A DNA stretch of 64,000 nt from Rutpela maculata (Eukaryota > Arthropoda > Insecta > Coleoptera > Cerambycidae): positions 91,137,736 to 91,201,735 of the forward strand of contig OW386289.2 of assembly GCA_936432065.2 (NCBI GenBank), written 5' to 3'. A model generated the notes under the pieces. That model had not been told where the DNA came from and did no database searches. It saw only the letters and a list, made by a program, of their open reading frames with translations. Position 1 is the first letter of the stretch. Every line of letters begins with the position of its first letter. Positions 22,139-33,206 of the stretch are shown here, one piece after another. A program made the position numbers and the translations under genes.

Positions 22139-22255
22139 GATTGATTTACCAGCGTGCTGTAAGTATTGCTGTAACTCCCAGGCTTATACAGCTGAGCCTG
22201 CTACGTCCACGATGGGTTGAATTAGGGTCATGCTTGTTGCCAGCAGCGAGAGCCA
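22139..22255 (+). repeat. Repeat module shared with 9128-9246
   Basis: Forward copy of the module described at 9128-9246. It lies 0.36 kb upstream of the LINE ORF1 start and may be part of that element's 5' UTR. A GGGAGCGTTTAAGCTCCC hairpin lies just after, at about 22330-22348. Confidence 0.65.
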
Positions 22256-22613
22256 CGTGGCGCATGGTAAAGGAATGTGGAATAGGAGGTGTAGCTATTT
22301 GTGAGATGCGTTATCGTATTGTGCCGTGAGGGAGCGTTTAAGCTCCCTTTTTGTGTTTTTTGTTCAGGACTTCTGTCTATTCTGGGTCTTCTTGTGAAAT
22401 ATGTTGCCGCGTTGTGTCGTGATATGGAGTGTTTATGCTAAATAATTTAATAACTCTTCCGAAATGAAAGTAATTTTAAGTAGTAAACTACAATTAGTTC
22501 ACGTGTTACTCCGATTATTGGAGTATTTTATAAAAGAAACGAAGGAAAACGATTGCCTAGTGAGGGAAAAAGTTTTATGAAACAAATTACTAAGTGAATT
22601 AGAATACACAGTT

Positions 22614-23846
22614 ATGCTACAAAAAATGAGAATAAATGATCTCGAACAAAAAACTGTAAGTACAAACTTTATTTCTTCAGTGTCCGAAGACGAAAAAACT
22701 GGGTCAACTTCTTATAGCAGTGTTTTAAAGAGAAAAAATGGTATCAATAGTTTTTCCAATTCATCTATTTTATTGGTAAGATCTACAGATAAGGCCATAT
22801 CAAATGCACAAGTGGAGAAAGATGTTAAATCTAATATTATACCGGGTGCTCTTAATATAAATATAAACAATACGAGGTTAATAAAAGATGGTCTTATTAG
22901 CTGCGAAAATCAAGAATCACTAAATGCATTGAAGGATAATTTAAGCAAGAAAATATAATATATATAATATAATATCTGTCAAGCAAAAAAAAATAACCCT
23001 CGTATCATTGTATATGGTGTACAAAAAGATTGTGTAGAAAATAAGGAATTACTTAACCTGATTATCAAGGGTAATAACTTAAACCCATCTTTGGATGAAA
23101 TAAAAATTGTTACTAATTTAACATCTAAATCGGCCTACAGATAAGGCCATATCAAATGCACAAGTGGAGAAAGATGTTAAATCTAATATTATACCGGGTG
23201 CTCTTAATATAAATATAAACAATACGAGGTTAATAAAAGATGGTCTTATTAGCTGCGAAAATCAAGAATCACTAAATGCATTGAAGGATAATTTAAGCAA
23301 GAAAATGGGTTCTGTATATAATATCTGTCAAGCAAAAAAAAAATAACCCTCGTATCATTGTATATGGTGTACAAAAAGATTGTGTAGAAAATAAGGAATT
23401 ACTTAACCTGATTATCAAGGGTAATAACTTAAACCCATCTTTGGATGAAATAAAAATTGTTACTAATTTAACATCTAAATCGGCCTTTAATATTGTTCTT
23501 GAAGTGACTCCAGTATTATTTAATCAAATAATAAAAAGAGGTTTTCTCTACGTCGGATGGAAAAAATGTAATATCGCAGAACAATCTACCCCAATGTTTT
23601 AAGTGTCGTAAATATGGTCATTATAAGAAAGATTGTCGAAATGACGTGGTTATCTGCCCTAAGTGTTCAGGTGCTCATGAACAAAAAGATTGTGTTTCAG
23701 ACTCTTTATCGTGTGTAAATTGTAAAAATTTTAATATCAAATTCAAAACTAATTTGCCTACGGATCATTCCGCAAGCAACCCAGTATGCGAGTTCTATAA
23801 ACATAAATTGGCTCAATTGAAATCAAAAATCAATTATGGTTGTTAG
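22614..23846 (+). pseudogene. LINE ORF1 (gag-like, CCHC zinc knuckles), broken
   Basis: ORF1 of the LINE; such proteins bind the element RNA. The start at 22614 (MLQKMRINDLEQKTV) opens a Ser/Asn-rich N-terminus. Then come VEKDVKSNIIPGALNININN, PRIIVYGVQKDCVENKELL (the PRIxVYGV block of insect gag-like ORF1s) and LFNQIIKRGFLYVGWKKCNI. Next are zinc knuckles CFKCRKYGHYKKDC (CX2CX4HX4C) and CPKCSGAHEQKDC (CX2CX3HX4C), then CVNC. It ends at 23846, 13 bp before the ORF2 frame. The frame is broken by a 352-bp tandem duplication, by A-run slippage (AAAAAAAAA, near 22990 and 23335) and by a frameshift near 23580. The protein cannot be made as one piece. Confidence 0.85.
22783..23486 (+). repeat. 352-bp tandem duplication within LINE ORF1
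   Basis: 22783-23134 is repeated at 23135-23486 almost unchanged. The junction is at CGGCCTACAG. The copies differ mainly where copy 1 has a TATA-rich stretch after AAGAAAAT and copy 2 has GGGTTCTGTATATAAT, and in A-run length (9 versus 10). Near-identity indicates a recent event. Confidence 0.92.
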
Positions 23847-23858
23847 CACACAAAAAAA

Positions 23859-26627
23859 TTGAAAATTGGTCACTTAAATGTTAGATCTTTGTTTACAGGA
23901 TTTAATCATTTTAGCGATTTAGTTATTGAACATGAATTTGATATTATGTGTATTACAGAGACATGGCTTAATAATAATTTGACGACAGATATTGTTCATA
24001 TTCCAAATTTTAAATTTTATTATAAAAACCGCGAAAGTGGGGGTGGCGGAGTTGGTATTTATGCACGAGTTGACTTGATTTGTAAGGAAGTTTTTACAGA
24101 TTTCGTTTCAATAGATGGCCTAGAATATTTATTCTTGGATGTAAAAATAAGTAAACTTCATTTACTTATTTGTGTAATTTATAGATCGCCTTCAAATGAT
24201 GCAAAATTGGAAACAGAACATGTGGATAATTTGTTATCTTTTATCACACCTCAATATGACAATATTTTTTTTCTAGGACATAAATATTGATCAGTTGTAT
24301 GAAAATGGTTTTGCGCAGTGTATGTCATCTTATGATTTTATTCAAATAGTAAATGAACCCACACGTATTACAAACATATCTCAAACACTTATAGACGTAA
24401 TTTTTGTAAACAATCCCGACTGGGTCTTAAACGTAGATACGATAAATTCTGATCTCATCTCTGATCATCGAATGGTTTATTGTAATATAAATGTAGAGTT
24501 GTCCCGTACCAAACCCAAATTAATAACATATAGAAATTTCAAAGATTTTTCACAAAATGACTTCTCTGCGGACTTACAAAACATTTATTGGGACCAAATC
24601 TATTACCTAAATACTATCGAAGAAAAAATATTTTCTTAACAGAACACATCATTTTTCTATTTGACAAACATGCACCCTATATTACATCACGCATAACTAA
24701 GCGCCGTGCTCCTTGGATAACTCTAGGTATAAAGCAGCTAATGAAAGACAGAAATAAAGCCCATTCTGCATATATTAGGTCCAAAAGTATAAATGATTGG
24801 TTGCATTACAGACAATTGAGAAATATGACAGTTAGTGCTATTAGACGTGAAAAAGCCGCTTATTTGGCTAGCTTTGAAAATACGGCAAGTAAGGAATTTT
24901 GGACAGCCTTAAAAAATACTAATATTAAAGTAACTAATAAAATTGAGATTCCTTCGAATCTAAATAACTGTGATGAAATAAATAATTATTTTTCTTCTGT
25001 GTTTACCCCAAGAAATAATTGTCCCGAGTCAGTAAACAAGTTTGAAAATAATAGGTATAATGAAGCCCTTTCATTTACATTTAATCTAGCCACTATAGCT
25101 GAAATCAGCACGATTATTTCTGACCTAACCTCAAATGCCAGTGGCTGTGATGGGATAAATGCTATAATATTAAAGCTCTGTTCTCCAATTATTACCAAAC
25201 ATATTACTCATATCATCAACTGTTGTTTGGAAGCTGGATATTTTCCAGAACAGTGGAAATTGTCATTAATTAGACCATTACCTAAGATAAAAAATCCCCA
25301 ACAATACTCTGATCTGAGGCCAATCACGATTATCCCAACTTTGTCGAAAGTGCTTGAGAAATTCATCCAAACACAAATTTACGATTATGCTACAAAGAAC
25401 AAACTTTTTTCTAATTTTCAATCGGGCTTTCAAAAAGGCTATAGCATTACAACGGTTCTAGCTAATGTTACGGATGAGATTTTCAGTACCTTAGACAAAG
25501 GAAATGCAACTGCACTTGTACTTTTGGACTTTTCAAAGGCATTCGACACGTTATATCATGATTTGCTTTGTGCCAAACTTACGTATTATGGCTTTGACAC
25601 TATTTCTGTGAATTTCTTTAAATCTTATTTATATAACCGAAATCAAGTAGTTCTTTTGGAAGAAAAAAGTTCAAATGTGTCTTCTATCACATCTGGTGTT
25701 CCGCAGGGCTCCGTTCTGGGCCCGATCCTATTTTTAATTTACACTGCCGACATTCTCAGTCATGTTAAATACTCAAAAGTATTGTCATACGCAGACGACA
25801 CGCAGCTGTCATACTCTTCCTCTTCAACTGATATTGACGTTGTTTCTACGGAACTAAATGCTGATCTAAAAGCTATTTCGGAGTACTCAAAAAACAATAA
25901 CCTCAAACTTAACTCAGATAAATGCGCTGTAATGTTTTTCTCACCAAAGAATTTAGAAAACTTAATTACATCCAATGTGCACTTACTTATAAACAATACC
26001 CCTTTAAAGGTTGTAAAGAAAATAAAAAATTTAGGTTTAATATTCGATAATAATTTACGTTTTACCGAACATGTATCTCTTTTAGTAAAAAAATGCTATG
26101 TTGCATTGAAGCTGCTGTATACAAATATAAGTGTTTTAAATTTTAAGATGAGAAAAAAACTGTGTGAAACACTAGTGCTTCCAATATTGCATTATTGTAA
26201 TATAGTTTATTTTCCGTGTTTAGATAATTTAACAAAAAACCGTCTTCAACATATTCAAAATGCTTGCTGTAGATTTGTATTTAGGTTAAGAAAGTATGAT
26301 CATGTTTCTCAAAAAATAAACGAACTGGGTTGGCTCAAAATCGAAAATTTATTTAAATATCATTTAAGTGTATTTGTTCATAAACTTCTGCTAACTTCGC
26401 TACCCCCATACCTCCGGGAAAAACTTTGTTTTAGATATGACATTCATAATATGAATTTACGATCTCCAACTAATCTTGAGATTCCAAAATATAGATTATC
26501 GCTATTTCGTCGTTCATTTTCCTATAACTCGGTAATGCTTTATAATAGCCTTCCACTTCAATTCAAATCTTTTTCCGTAAACAAATTTCGTAACCATGTC
26601 AAATCATATATTTTCTCACTACAGTGA
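23859..26627 (+). pseudogene. LINE ORF2: endonuclease plus reverse transcriptase, near-intact
   Basis: ORF2 nicks target DNA and copies the element RNA onto it. The AP-type endonuclease (23859-24500) shows KIGHLNVRSLFTGF, CITETWLN with the catalytic Glu, and LISDHRMVYCN with the catalytic Asp-His. A frameshift near 24286 and a compensating one near 24635 break it. From 24588 a 679-codon frame is intact to the stop at 26627. It carries SGCDGINAIILKL, RPITIIPTLSKVLEKFIQT, SGFQKGYSITTVLANV, LVLLDFSKAFDTLYHDLL, SGVPQGSVLGPILFLIYTA, the YADD active site (about 25786-25798), and LNSDKCAVMFF. The C-terminal extension (NRLQHIQNACCRFVFRLRK, LRSPTNLEIPKYRLS, FRRSFSYNSVMLYNSLP) fits the CR1/L2/Kiri-type end of the Jockey superfamily, and no RNase H is present. 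It is one or two indels away from coding-competent. Confidence 0.93.
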
Positions 26628-26976
26628 CAAAAAATGTATCATAAATATTTATTTTACTTATGTTCATAGTGTTCTGGGTTTATTCAGTTATTTGTTTATT
26701 TATTTTTTGTTACTTTATAATGTTTGTCTATTTTTATTACACTGTGTTGACCATTTTATATATTATGTTGATTTTTTTATACACTATTTCTTTTAACAGA
26801 ATATGTGACAATATAGTTCAATGTCAATATATATCTTTTTTTTATCTAATTTTAAGGTGCTTAGGTTGAGTTGAATAGCTTAAGCTAGACTCCGCCATTT
26901 TAGGGAAATGAAATGTATTTTTTTTTCTCTGAATAAAGACCTTTTATTATTATTATTATTATAATTATTATTATAA
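26628..26976 (+). other. LINE 3' UTR with AATAAA and (TTA)n tail
   Basis: AT-rich 3' UTR. AATAAA at 26932-26937 is followed by a TTA-type microsatellite (about 26943-26975), the usual end of CR1/L2-group LINEs instead of a long poly(A). Confidence 0.8.
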
Positions 26977-27662
26977 CTCAACTCATCCTCTGTATACTAT
27001 GATTACGCCAATATATTTTGTTACCTATTACGATGTGCCCACTGAATTGTAGCTTTTTAACTTCACCCGGGTATACCCAATAAAAAGAGAATCAACTAGT
27101 TTAAAATGAACGCCATTGCCGTCGTGAAACATGTTCAGAATCAGTTACAATGTAAATAATTAAATTCCAGCGTTAGCTTAAAAATCGTGACAATGTCAGT
27201 TTTAAAGCTTCTCGATCTAACGAGGCTACACCACCCGTCAACAATACAAAGGAATTTTTTTGCAGAAAACTCCATTAAATATGATCAAAAGCACAATGTG
27301 TTCCAGATTTATTACGCGAGATAGTTGTAGTGTTAACTGCACTTCGCAAATGAGTGAACGTTTTATATGGAAAACTCATGTAAATGATAGGCACTGAACA
27401 AATTTAAAAAATGATAGTGTTTATGGCACGAAAAGACCCGTTTAATATTCAACTCTCGTAAAAATAAACCTCCATTTGTTCCCATATCGCTTGCATTGAC
27501 AAGCGATTTCATTTCATTATGACAACTGATAGCCGCTAATCCGAGATGAAACTGTTTATTTACACGAATTTTATTTACTGTTTCGTATTGTTGGTAAATT
27601 TTACGCAATATTTAGGGGCCTGATGTATATACAATGTGTCCCTGAATGGGGTAGCGCACTCT
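26977..27662. other. No recognisable gene
   Basis: No motif or repeat recognised; an 81-codon minus-strand frame at 27363-27608 has no similarity. Confidence 0.55.
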
Positions 27663-28223
27663 TAGACTGGCGGTACATGACCAGTCAGGTGCAACGTTTT
27701 TAAAATGCATGCCAATCATATATATTAATGAAATTACAATGAATATGCCAGAAATGCAAATTTTAGGCAGTCGTCGCGTGCACAAGGGGGTGCAAATCGG
27801 TTTTTTTTGTGTCTTTTTTTTGGGTTTTATTTTTTTATTTTTTTTAATGGATGCCAATAGTGCCAAACGAAAAGCCGTGAAAAAAAATCCAGCAGAAATT
27901 CATTGGCATGCTGTTTCCGCGCTCAAAACAACTGTTAATGTGCACATTAAATCGTAAAATTTTTGGTGTTCTTGATTTTGGATGATTTTGATTTTGGATT
28001 TTTTTTGAAGGCTTTTCGTTTGACACTATTGGCATCCATTAAAAAAAATAAAAAAATAAAACCCAAAAAAAAGACACAAAAAAAACCGATTTGCACCCCC
28101 TTGTGCATGCGACGACTGCCTAAAATTTGCATTTCTGGCATATTCATGGTAATTTCATTCATATATATGATTGGCATGCATTTTAAAAACGTTGCACCTG
28201 ATTGGTCATGTACCGCCAGTCTA
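27663..28223. mobile_element. Snapback MITE with ~220-bp arms
   Basis: The arms 27663-27886 and 28005-28223 are near-perfect reverse complements, with ends TAGACTGGCGGTACATGACC and its complement, separated by about 118 bp. TCT lies just outside both ends and could be a 3-bp target duplication. Long A/T runs lie within the arms. Frames on both strands translate the same arm twice and are not genes. Confidence 0.8.
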
Positions 28224-28521
28224 TCTTGCAAACTTTGATTTGTCGAGAAAAAGTCAGTCTTAATAATGTTTTGTTTGTCCTAAGAAGTCATAGACAGCTG
28301 TCAAACTTAAGATAAATTATACGGGGTGTTTTAAAAATTAGAAAATATGAAATTGACTTTAAGCAAACTACCTTTTTTTTACATTTTAATTGAAAATTTT
28401 ATTTAAAAAAGTTTTTTCAATTATGAAGAAAGGCTTAAGTTTAGTAGCAAAATAAGGAAAGAACAATTTTCAAAAACAAAAAATAACTAAGTTTCAACTA
28501 AGTTGAAAACTATTCCACATA
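28224..28521. other. Short spacer
   Basis: Nothing recognised except TATACGGGGTGTTTTAAAA near 28318, which resembles the terminal motif of the next palindromes. Confidence 0.4.
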
Positions 28522-29114
28522 ATACAGGATGTCCCACGACAAACTGCGGCGATCGATATCTCGAAAAGTAGATATTGTAAAATTTTGAAAATTTGGTAGT
28601 AAACTAATGTCGATGAGGGCAACTTGGCTAAAATATTCTCAAGATGATGGCACTTCCGGTTATACCGGAAGTAGATGTCAACTTGCTTATTTTAAATGGG
28701 ACACCCTATATTTTATTACATTTTTGGATTCTACGCAAAATTCTAGGCCAATTTTGTGTATCATGTATTTTACCAAAGTCTCTCCGCTTTTGACATATTT
28801 CAATGATAATTCTTTTAGGGCCTGCAAACGTCATTTTTGACATAAAAATTGAAATATGTCAAAAAACGGAGAGACTTAGGTAAAATACATGGTACACAAA
28901 ATCGGCCTAGAATTTTGCGTAGAATCCAAAAATGTAATAATATATAGGGTATCCCATTTAAAATAAGCCGGTACAACCGGAAGTGGCATCATTTTGAGAA
29001 TATTTTAGTCGAGTTGCCCTTATTGACATTAGTATACCATGAAATTTCCAAAATTTTAGAATGTCTACATTTCCAGATATCGATCGCCGCAGTTCGTCGT
29101 GGGTCACTCTGTAT
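28522..29114. mobile_element. Palindrome with ATACAGGATGTCCCAC ends
   Basis: The arms are about 28522-28805 and 28850-29114. Outer ends are ATACAGGATGTCCCAC and GTGGGTCACTCTGTAT. Each arm contains a second, inward-facing terminus (GGGACACCCTATA near 28700-28712; TATAGGGTATCCC near 28944-28956), so each arm looks like a shorter element itself. The arms share CTTCCGGT and GGCAACTTGGCT or GGCAACTCGACT blocks, with modest divergence. No coding capacity. Confidence 0.8.
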
Positions 29115-29270
29115 AGACCTCCTACTAGTACATATTTTTCTAATATTTTCCTAAATTCTTCATAGACAGATGAAATTACATTAAGTAATGCCATGGATTA
29201 ATGTCAAGGGATGTTCTAAATATTGGCATTGGTATATTAAATATTCTTATAATTTCTTGTTTAATATACG

Positions 29271-31208
29271 CAGAGCTAGGCGAGTACACGGATACTTTAC
29301 TCGTATTTTGTACTCAAGTACTAAAAGTACTCTTTTTTAATTATTCGTAAGTACTTTTTGGTTTAGAGGACTTAATACTCGTACTTGCAGCACATTAAAA
29401 ATCGTACAAAGTATTCGTCAAAAATTGTTACTTTTCACGAGTACTCAACCCCCTCCATTTCTCTGGTACTGTAGTCTCAGAGATTTAGTTTACTTTAGTG
29501 TGCAGTCATTAGTTTACCACTCAGGGCTCAGGCACTAACCAGTTAATTGTCATCTGTCGTCAGCTCAGCAGTGTATATTATATATATTTGATATTATACA
29601 GGGTGTCTCACTTTTTATTAGCATGACTTCATTAGTCGGTAAAAGACCTAATTTTGAGAATAAAAGTGTCCATAATCATTGATCCTAAGATGCTTCGTTT
29701 CTGTGACACAGGGCATTGTATTTGTACATACATACATTGGTTGCTTATTATTACCAATTGAGAAGATACGAAGATGGAGAGATATTTACTATTCATGAAA
29801 CTTAAGAAAAAATTATCGCCGAATTGAAATTTTGCAAATATTTTCAAAAAATATTAAACAGCATTCAATTTTATTTAGAAAATGCCCTTTTGCCAGAAAT
29901 CGATAGGACGCATCGTTTTCAAGAAAAAGCGACAATACTGATTAGAAGCCAAATCATGATTTTACATTGTCTTATTATAATCTTCGCAAAAACCAAGAGT
30001 ATATTGCATTTGATAGGAACATTTCTAAAAACGGAAATATCGCTCGTAGAGAAAAAATTTTCATATCATTGTGTTAGTGAACGAATTCTAAACAACTTTC
30101 AAAATGTCCGTCTGTCTGTCCGTCCGTCACGTTTCTTGTAAGCACGATAACTTAAGAAAGAAAAGTCCGATTGTATTGAAATTTTAGCTCGTGTCTTATA
30201 ATGAAAAAATTTACATTTTTTTACGTGTAAGGTGGTGATGTAAGTTCTTACGCTTTTGACTCGGAATCCAAATTCGAAATCCAAATGGGGTTTGGTATAG
30301 TTTTTTTTAATTTTTACTTTATTTTACACTGAGTCTTTTACCAACTAAGTTCGTACTATAAAATTAAAAATGTTTAAAACTAACACTATTTACCAAAAAC
30401 TGCGAAGGGTATCCTATAGAATGTGTAACAATTATATAAAAAGTTCAGTGAACAGGCGAAGAGTACGTTTTTGGCTTGTTTTATTTTATTTTGTTTTATT
30501 TGCTTTCGGGATAACATTGAATGTCATTTCATATTTTTTGAAAATGTGTCGAAAATTTCAATTCGGCGATCATTTTTTATTATTAAAATAAATCTTTAAA
30601 AAAAAAATCATAAATACCCCTCTATTTTCGCCACCAGAAATAATAGGATAGATAGGTGATGATTTTCAGTACTGAATTATTTGCTACGAAATACTAAGTC
30701 ATTCGCAGCAATATCACAATTTTTTTATGAGCGATTATTTACAAAAATGATAATAAGGAGCAACGTTTGAAGAGACTTTTATTCCAAAATGAGGTCTTCT
30801 ATGAAGTTCTGCTAATAAAAAGTGAGATGCCCTATGCCTATGTTATAAATAATAATGTTTTTATTTTCTGTGAACCATTAATGCCTAATGGTTATTTCGT
30901 TAAATTTGTTTTATTAAATAAAAGGTTTTATTTTATTTTAAACTTGATCGAGTGTCTTTTTATCTGTTCTTATCTATATATTAAAAAGTTCTATCTAAAA
31001 ACTATGAAGAGAAAATATTAGCTTATTTTAATGGTTATGGGTACTCGTACTCGTTACTCGAATTTATGATGGTTTTGCGAGTATTACTCGTACTTATACT
31101 TTCTTATTAATAAAATACTTACGAGTATTGTACTCATAAGTAAAATGAATCGGGTACTCGTACTCGAATTTTTGCAAGTACTTTTTTTTGGTACTCGGCA
31201 CAGCTCTG
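29271..31208. mobile_element. hAT-type non-autonomous element with 8-bp TSD
   Basis: Ends are CAGAGCTAGGCGAGTAC and GTACTCGGCACAGCTCTG. A perfect 8-bp target duplication AATATACG flanks them (29263-29270, 31209-31216), diagnostic of hAT transposition. Subterminal regions at both ends are crowded with GAGTAC, ACTCGTA and AAGTACT words. No hAT transposase motif appears in any frame. The element carries another inverted-repeat element in its middle (29593-30835). Confidence 0.92.
29593..30835. mobile_element. Inverted-repeat element nested in the hAT element
   Basis: ACAGGGTGTCTCACTTTTTA (about 29597) mirrors AAAAAGTGAGATGCCCTAT (about 30812-30830), and the match extends through ATTAGCATGACTTC. 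A second inner match is CGCCGAATTGAAATTTT (29817-29834) with AAATTTCAATTCGGCGAT (30553-30570). The arms are diverged and interrupted. The middle (30100-30300) contains a GTCCGTCTGTCTGTCCGTCC block like those in other insect repeats. Confidence 0.7.
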
Positions 31209-31216
31209 AATATACG

Positions 31217-31829
31217 ATGCCACACCAGAATGAATTATGGAATGCATAAAGGATAAGCGATGTAACTTCCTATTACTATTATGTTTAACCAACGTAATAT
31301 TTTTATTCTAGCAGATATTTCGTGGTCATATTTACGGAGCCCGTATAATTCCTCTACAACATGAATTTTGTATCTTTGGCTTTTGCTGCGCTGCGTCCAG
31401 ATTTCATACATGAAACACTAACGCTTCCCAAAGATTTTTACTCATATTTAAATTTAATTATGTTTGTTGGAATATAAAAGTATGTATTTGTAACGGCATC
31501 TCTATATAGAACTGTTTTAATCGCGACTGCGTTACTCACCTCCAAGATTATTGATAATATTTATATTGTTCTGGGAAAATATAACAAAGAAGAGATTTAT
31601 CAAGTAATATTGAACTTAACTTTACCAGGTATTATTTGTATTCTGTAATATTCTGATAATAATTGCGAGGTGATTCACTTCTCACAGCGGCGCATAATGA
31701 AATTGAAAATATCTTTCATCATAATTTTTACTCTGCCCAGAGATTGTTTCAAGATTTATACAGAAATGTCGCACCTATCTATATATACCGGTTGATAGAA
31801 GCACATTGTAAAAATAAACAATTCTCTAC
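31217..31829. other. No recognisable gene
   Basis: AT-rich; nothing recognised. Confidence 0.5.
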
Positions 31830-32400
31830 TCGAGTATAAGTTCCATCAGAGATGCTACAAGGATCACACCTGGGGCCACTGCTCGTCTCTATTTTCTATT
31901 AACGATATTTTCGATAATCTTAAATTTGGTCGGTGAGTATGTTGAGCAGATCTTACATAAGAATATAAACGCTTTCGTCGATTCTATTCCCGTTGAATGA
32001 AGATATAAATGCCTTTGGTAATTTACATCATAGAAGGAGGAAACTATTATTCACGCGAAATTTAAGTAATTGGTATTTATTTAATGATGCACTGAAATGG
32101 AGAGTTTCCAAAACTGGGTAGTATTGTGAAAAATCTAGGAATATACGCCAAATTCAATTTTGACCATTTAATATAACTCAAAAGGTCATCTAAGAGTCTA
32201 AGTTTCATATTAGGATCAACAAAATATTTTAACAGCTTATCGAATACCTTTGTTTCATAGACTACCGTAAGGCTTTTGACAATCTGGAATAGGTCAAACT
32301 GGGCTTTATTATTGAAGGTGAGAACATCCAAACATCTGGTTTTTATTATTCACCGACTGTATGAAGCAAACTACTTTCAATAAAGTGAACAACACTAACT
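31830..32400 (+). pseudogene. LINE RT fragment, strongly decayed
   Basis: The plus strand reads MLQGSHLGPLLVSIF near 31850 (matching GVPQGSHLGPLLFxxF), then NDIFDNLKFGR. Further down are VKNLGIYAKFNFDHLI near 32130 and SSKSLSFILGST, matching the VKDLGVxxDxxLxFxxHI and LGFI blocks of the thumb region. The catalytic FADD is lost between them. Frameshifts throughout. The minus-strand 84-codon frame over 32077-32331 is an antisense shadow. Confidence 0.7.
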
Positions 32401-32459
32401 CCAACAAATGTAAGGTTGTCAAAGGCGTCTGTCATCAATCAATCCTAAACATCTATAGG

Positions 32460-33022
32460 GTCAACCGGGGCTAATGTGATACACCCAAAAAAAAATGTAT
32501 ATCCATTTGAAAAATGCTCCACATTTATTCTTTAACCCATACAATATTTTTAAATGTTAGATTATTTTTTACGTTCTAAAGTAATTTTTTGTTTGACTTT
32601 AATCACTTATTTTTCACAAGTTTTTTCGGAATTTTATCATAAAAAAAATTATTCAGGAGACTGAAAAAACACGCTAATATAAAGTCGCTAATATCTCAAA
32701 AACTATTATAGCCACAAAAACCAAATTTTTACAGCTGATAGATAAAGAACACCTATGTACCAAATTCTATCTACAAACGACATTGCAGTACTGTATCTGA
32801 ATAGCCCCGGGGTGTATCAATAATAGCCAGAAACGGCGGGGCTATTTTGATACAGACATTTCATTTTTTTGTTGGTCTAATCTTTATTTTAATAAAATTT
32901 CTGCACTATAATCTTAAAAAGAAAGTAATTTAGCACACAACAGTATTTTTTTACGTCTAGGATAAAAAACAAAATTTTATTTGAAAAGTTTTGATTTTTG
33001 TATCATATTAGTCCCGGTTGAC
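32460..33022. mobile_element. MITE with GTCAACCGGGG-type inverted ends
   Basis: The end GTCAACCGGGGCTAATGTGA mirrors TCATATTAGTCCCGGTTGAC. Internal copies of the same words (AGCCCCGGGGTGTATCA near 32803, GGGGCTATTTTGATACA near 32839) suggest further subterminal repetition. No target duplication is clear. No coding capacity. Confidence 0.75.
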
Positions 33023-33206
33023 ACAGAGAGAGTAGTGGACCAAAAATTGAGATTTGATGATGAGCTCTTACACTTGCTGGACAAGCTTCAAATTAGTGTT
33101 TGAGCTCCTTCAGCTTTGATTATGGTTTACAACAAAACGAATATTATGATTGTAGGCCGACTAAATGGGAACCACTCAGTGACTCTGAAGTAGTAAACAA
33201 GTAAAC

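Noticed and set aside
24986..25996. Minus-strand frames over the LINE ORF2
   Set aside because: Antisense shadows of the 679-codon RT frame.
27612..28238. Matching Lys-rich/Phe-rich frames on opposite strands
   Set aside because: They are the same palindrome arm translated twice, through long A/T runs.
32077..32331. 84-codon minus frame
   Set aside because: The plus strand of the same stretch carries recognisable LINE thumb motifs; the minus frame is its shadow.
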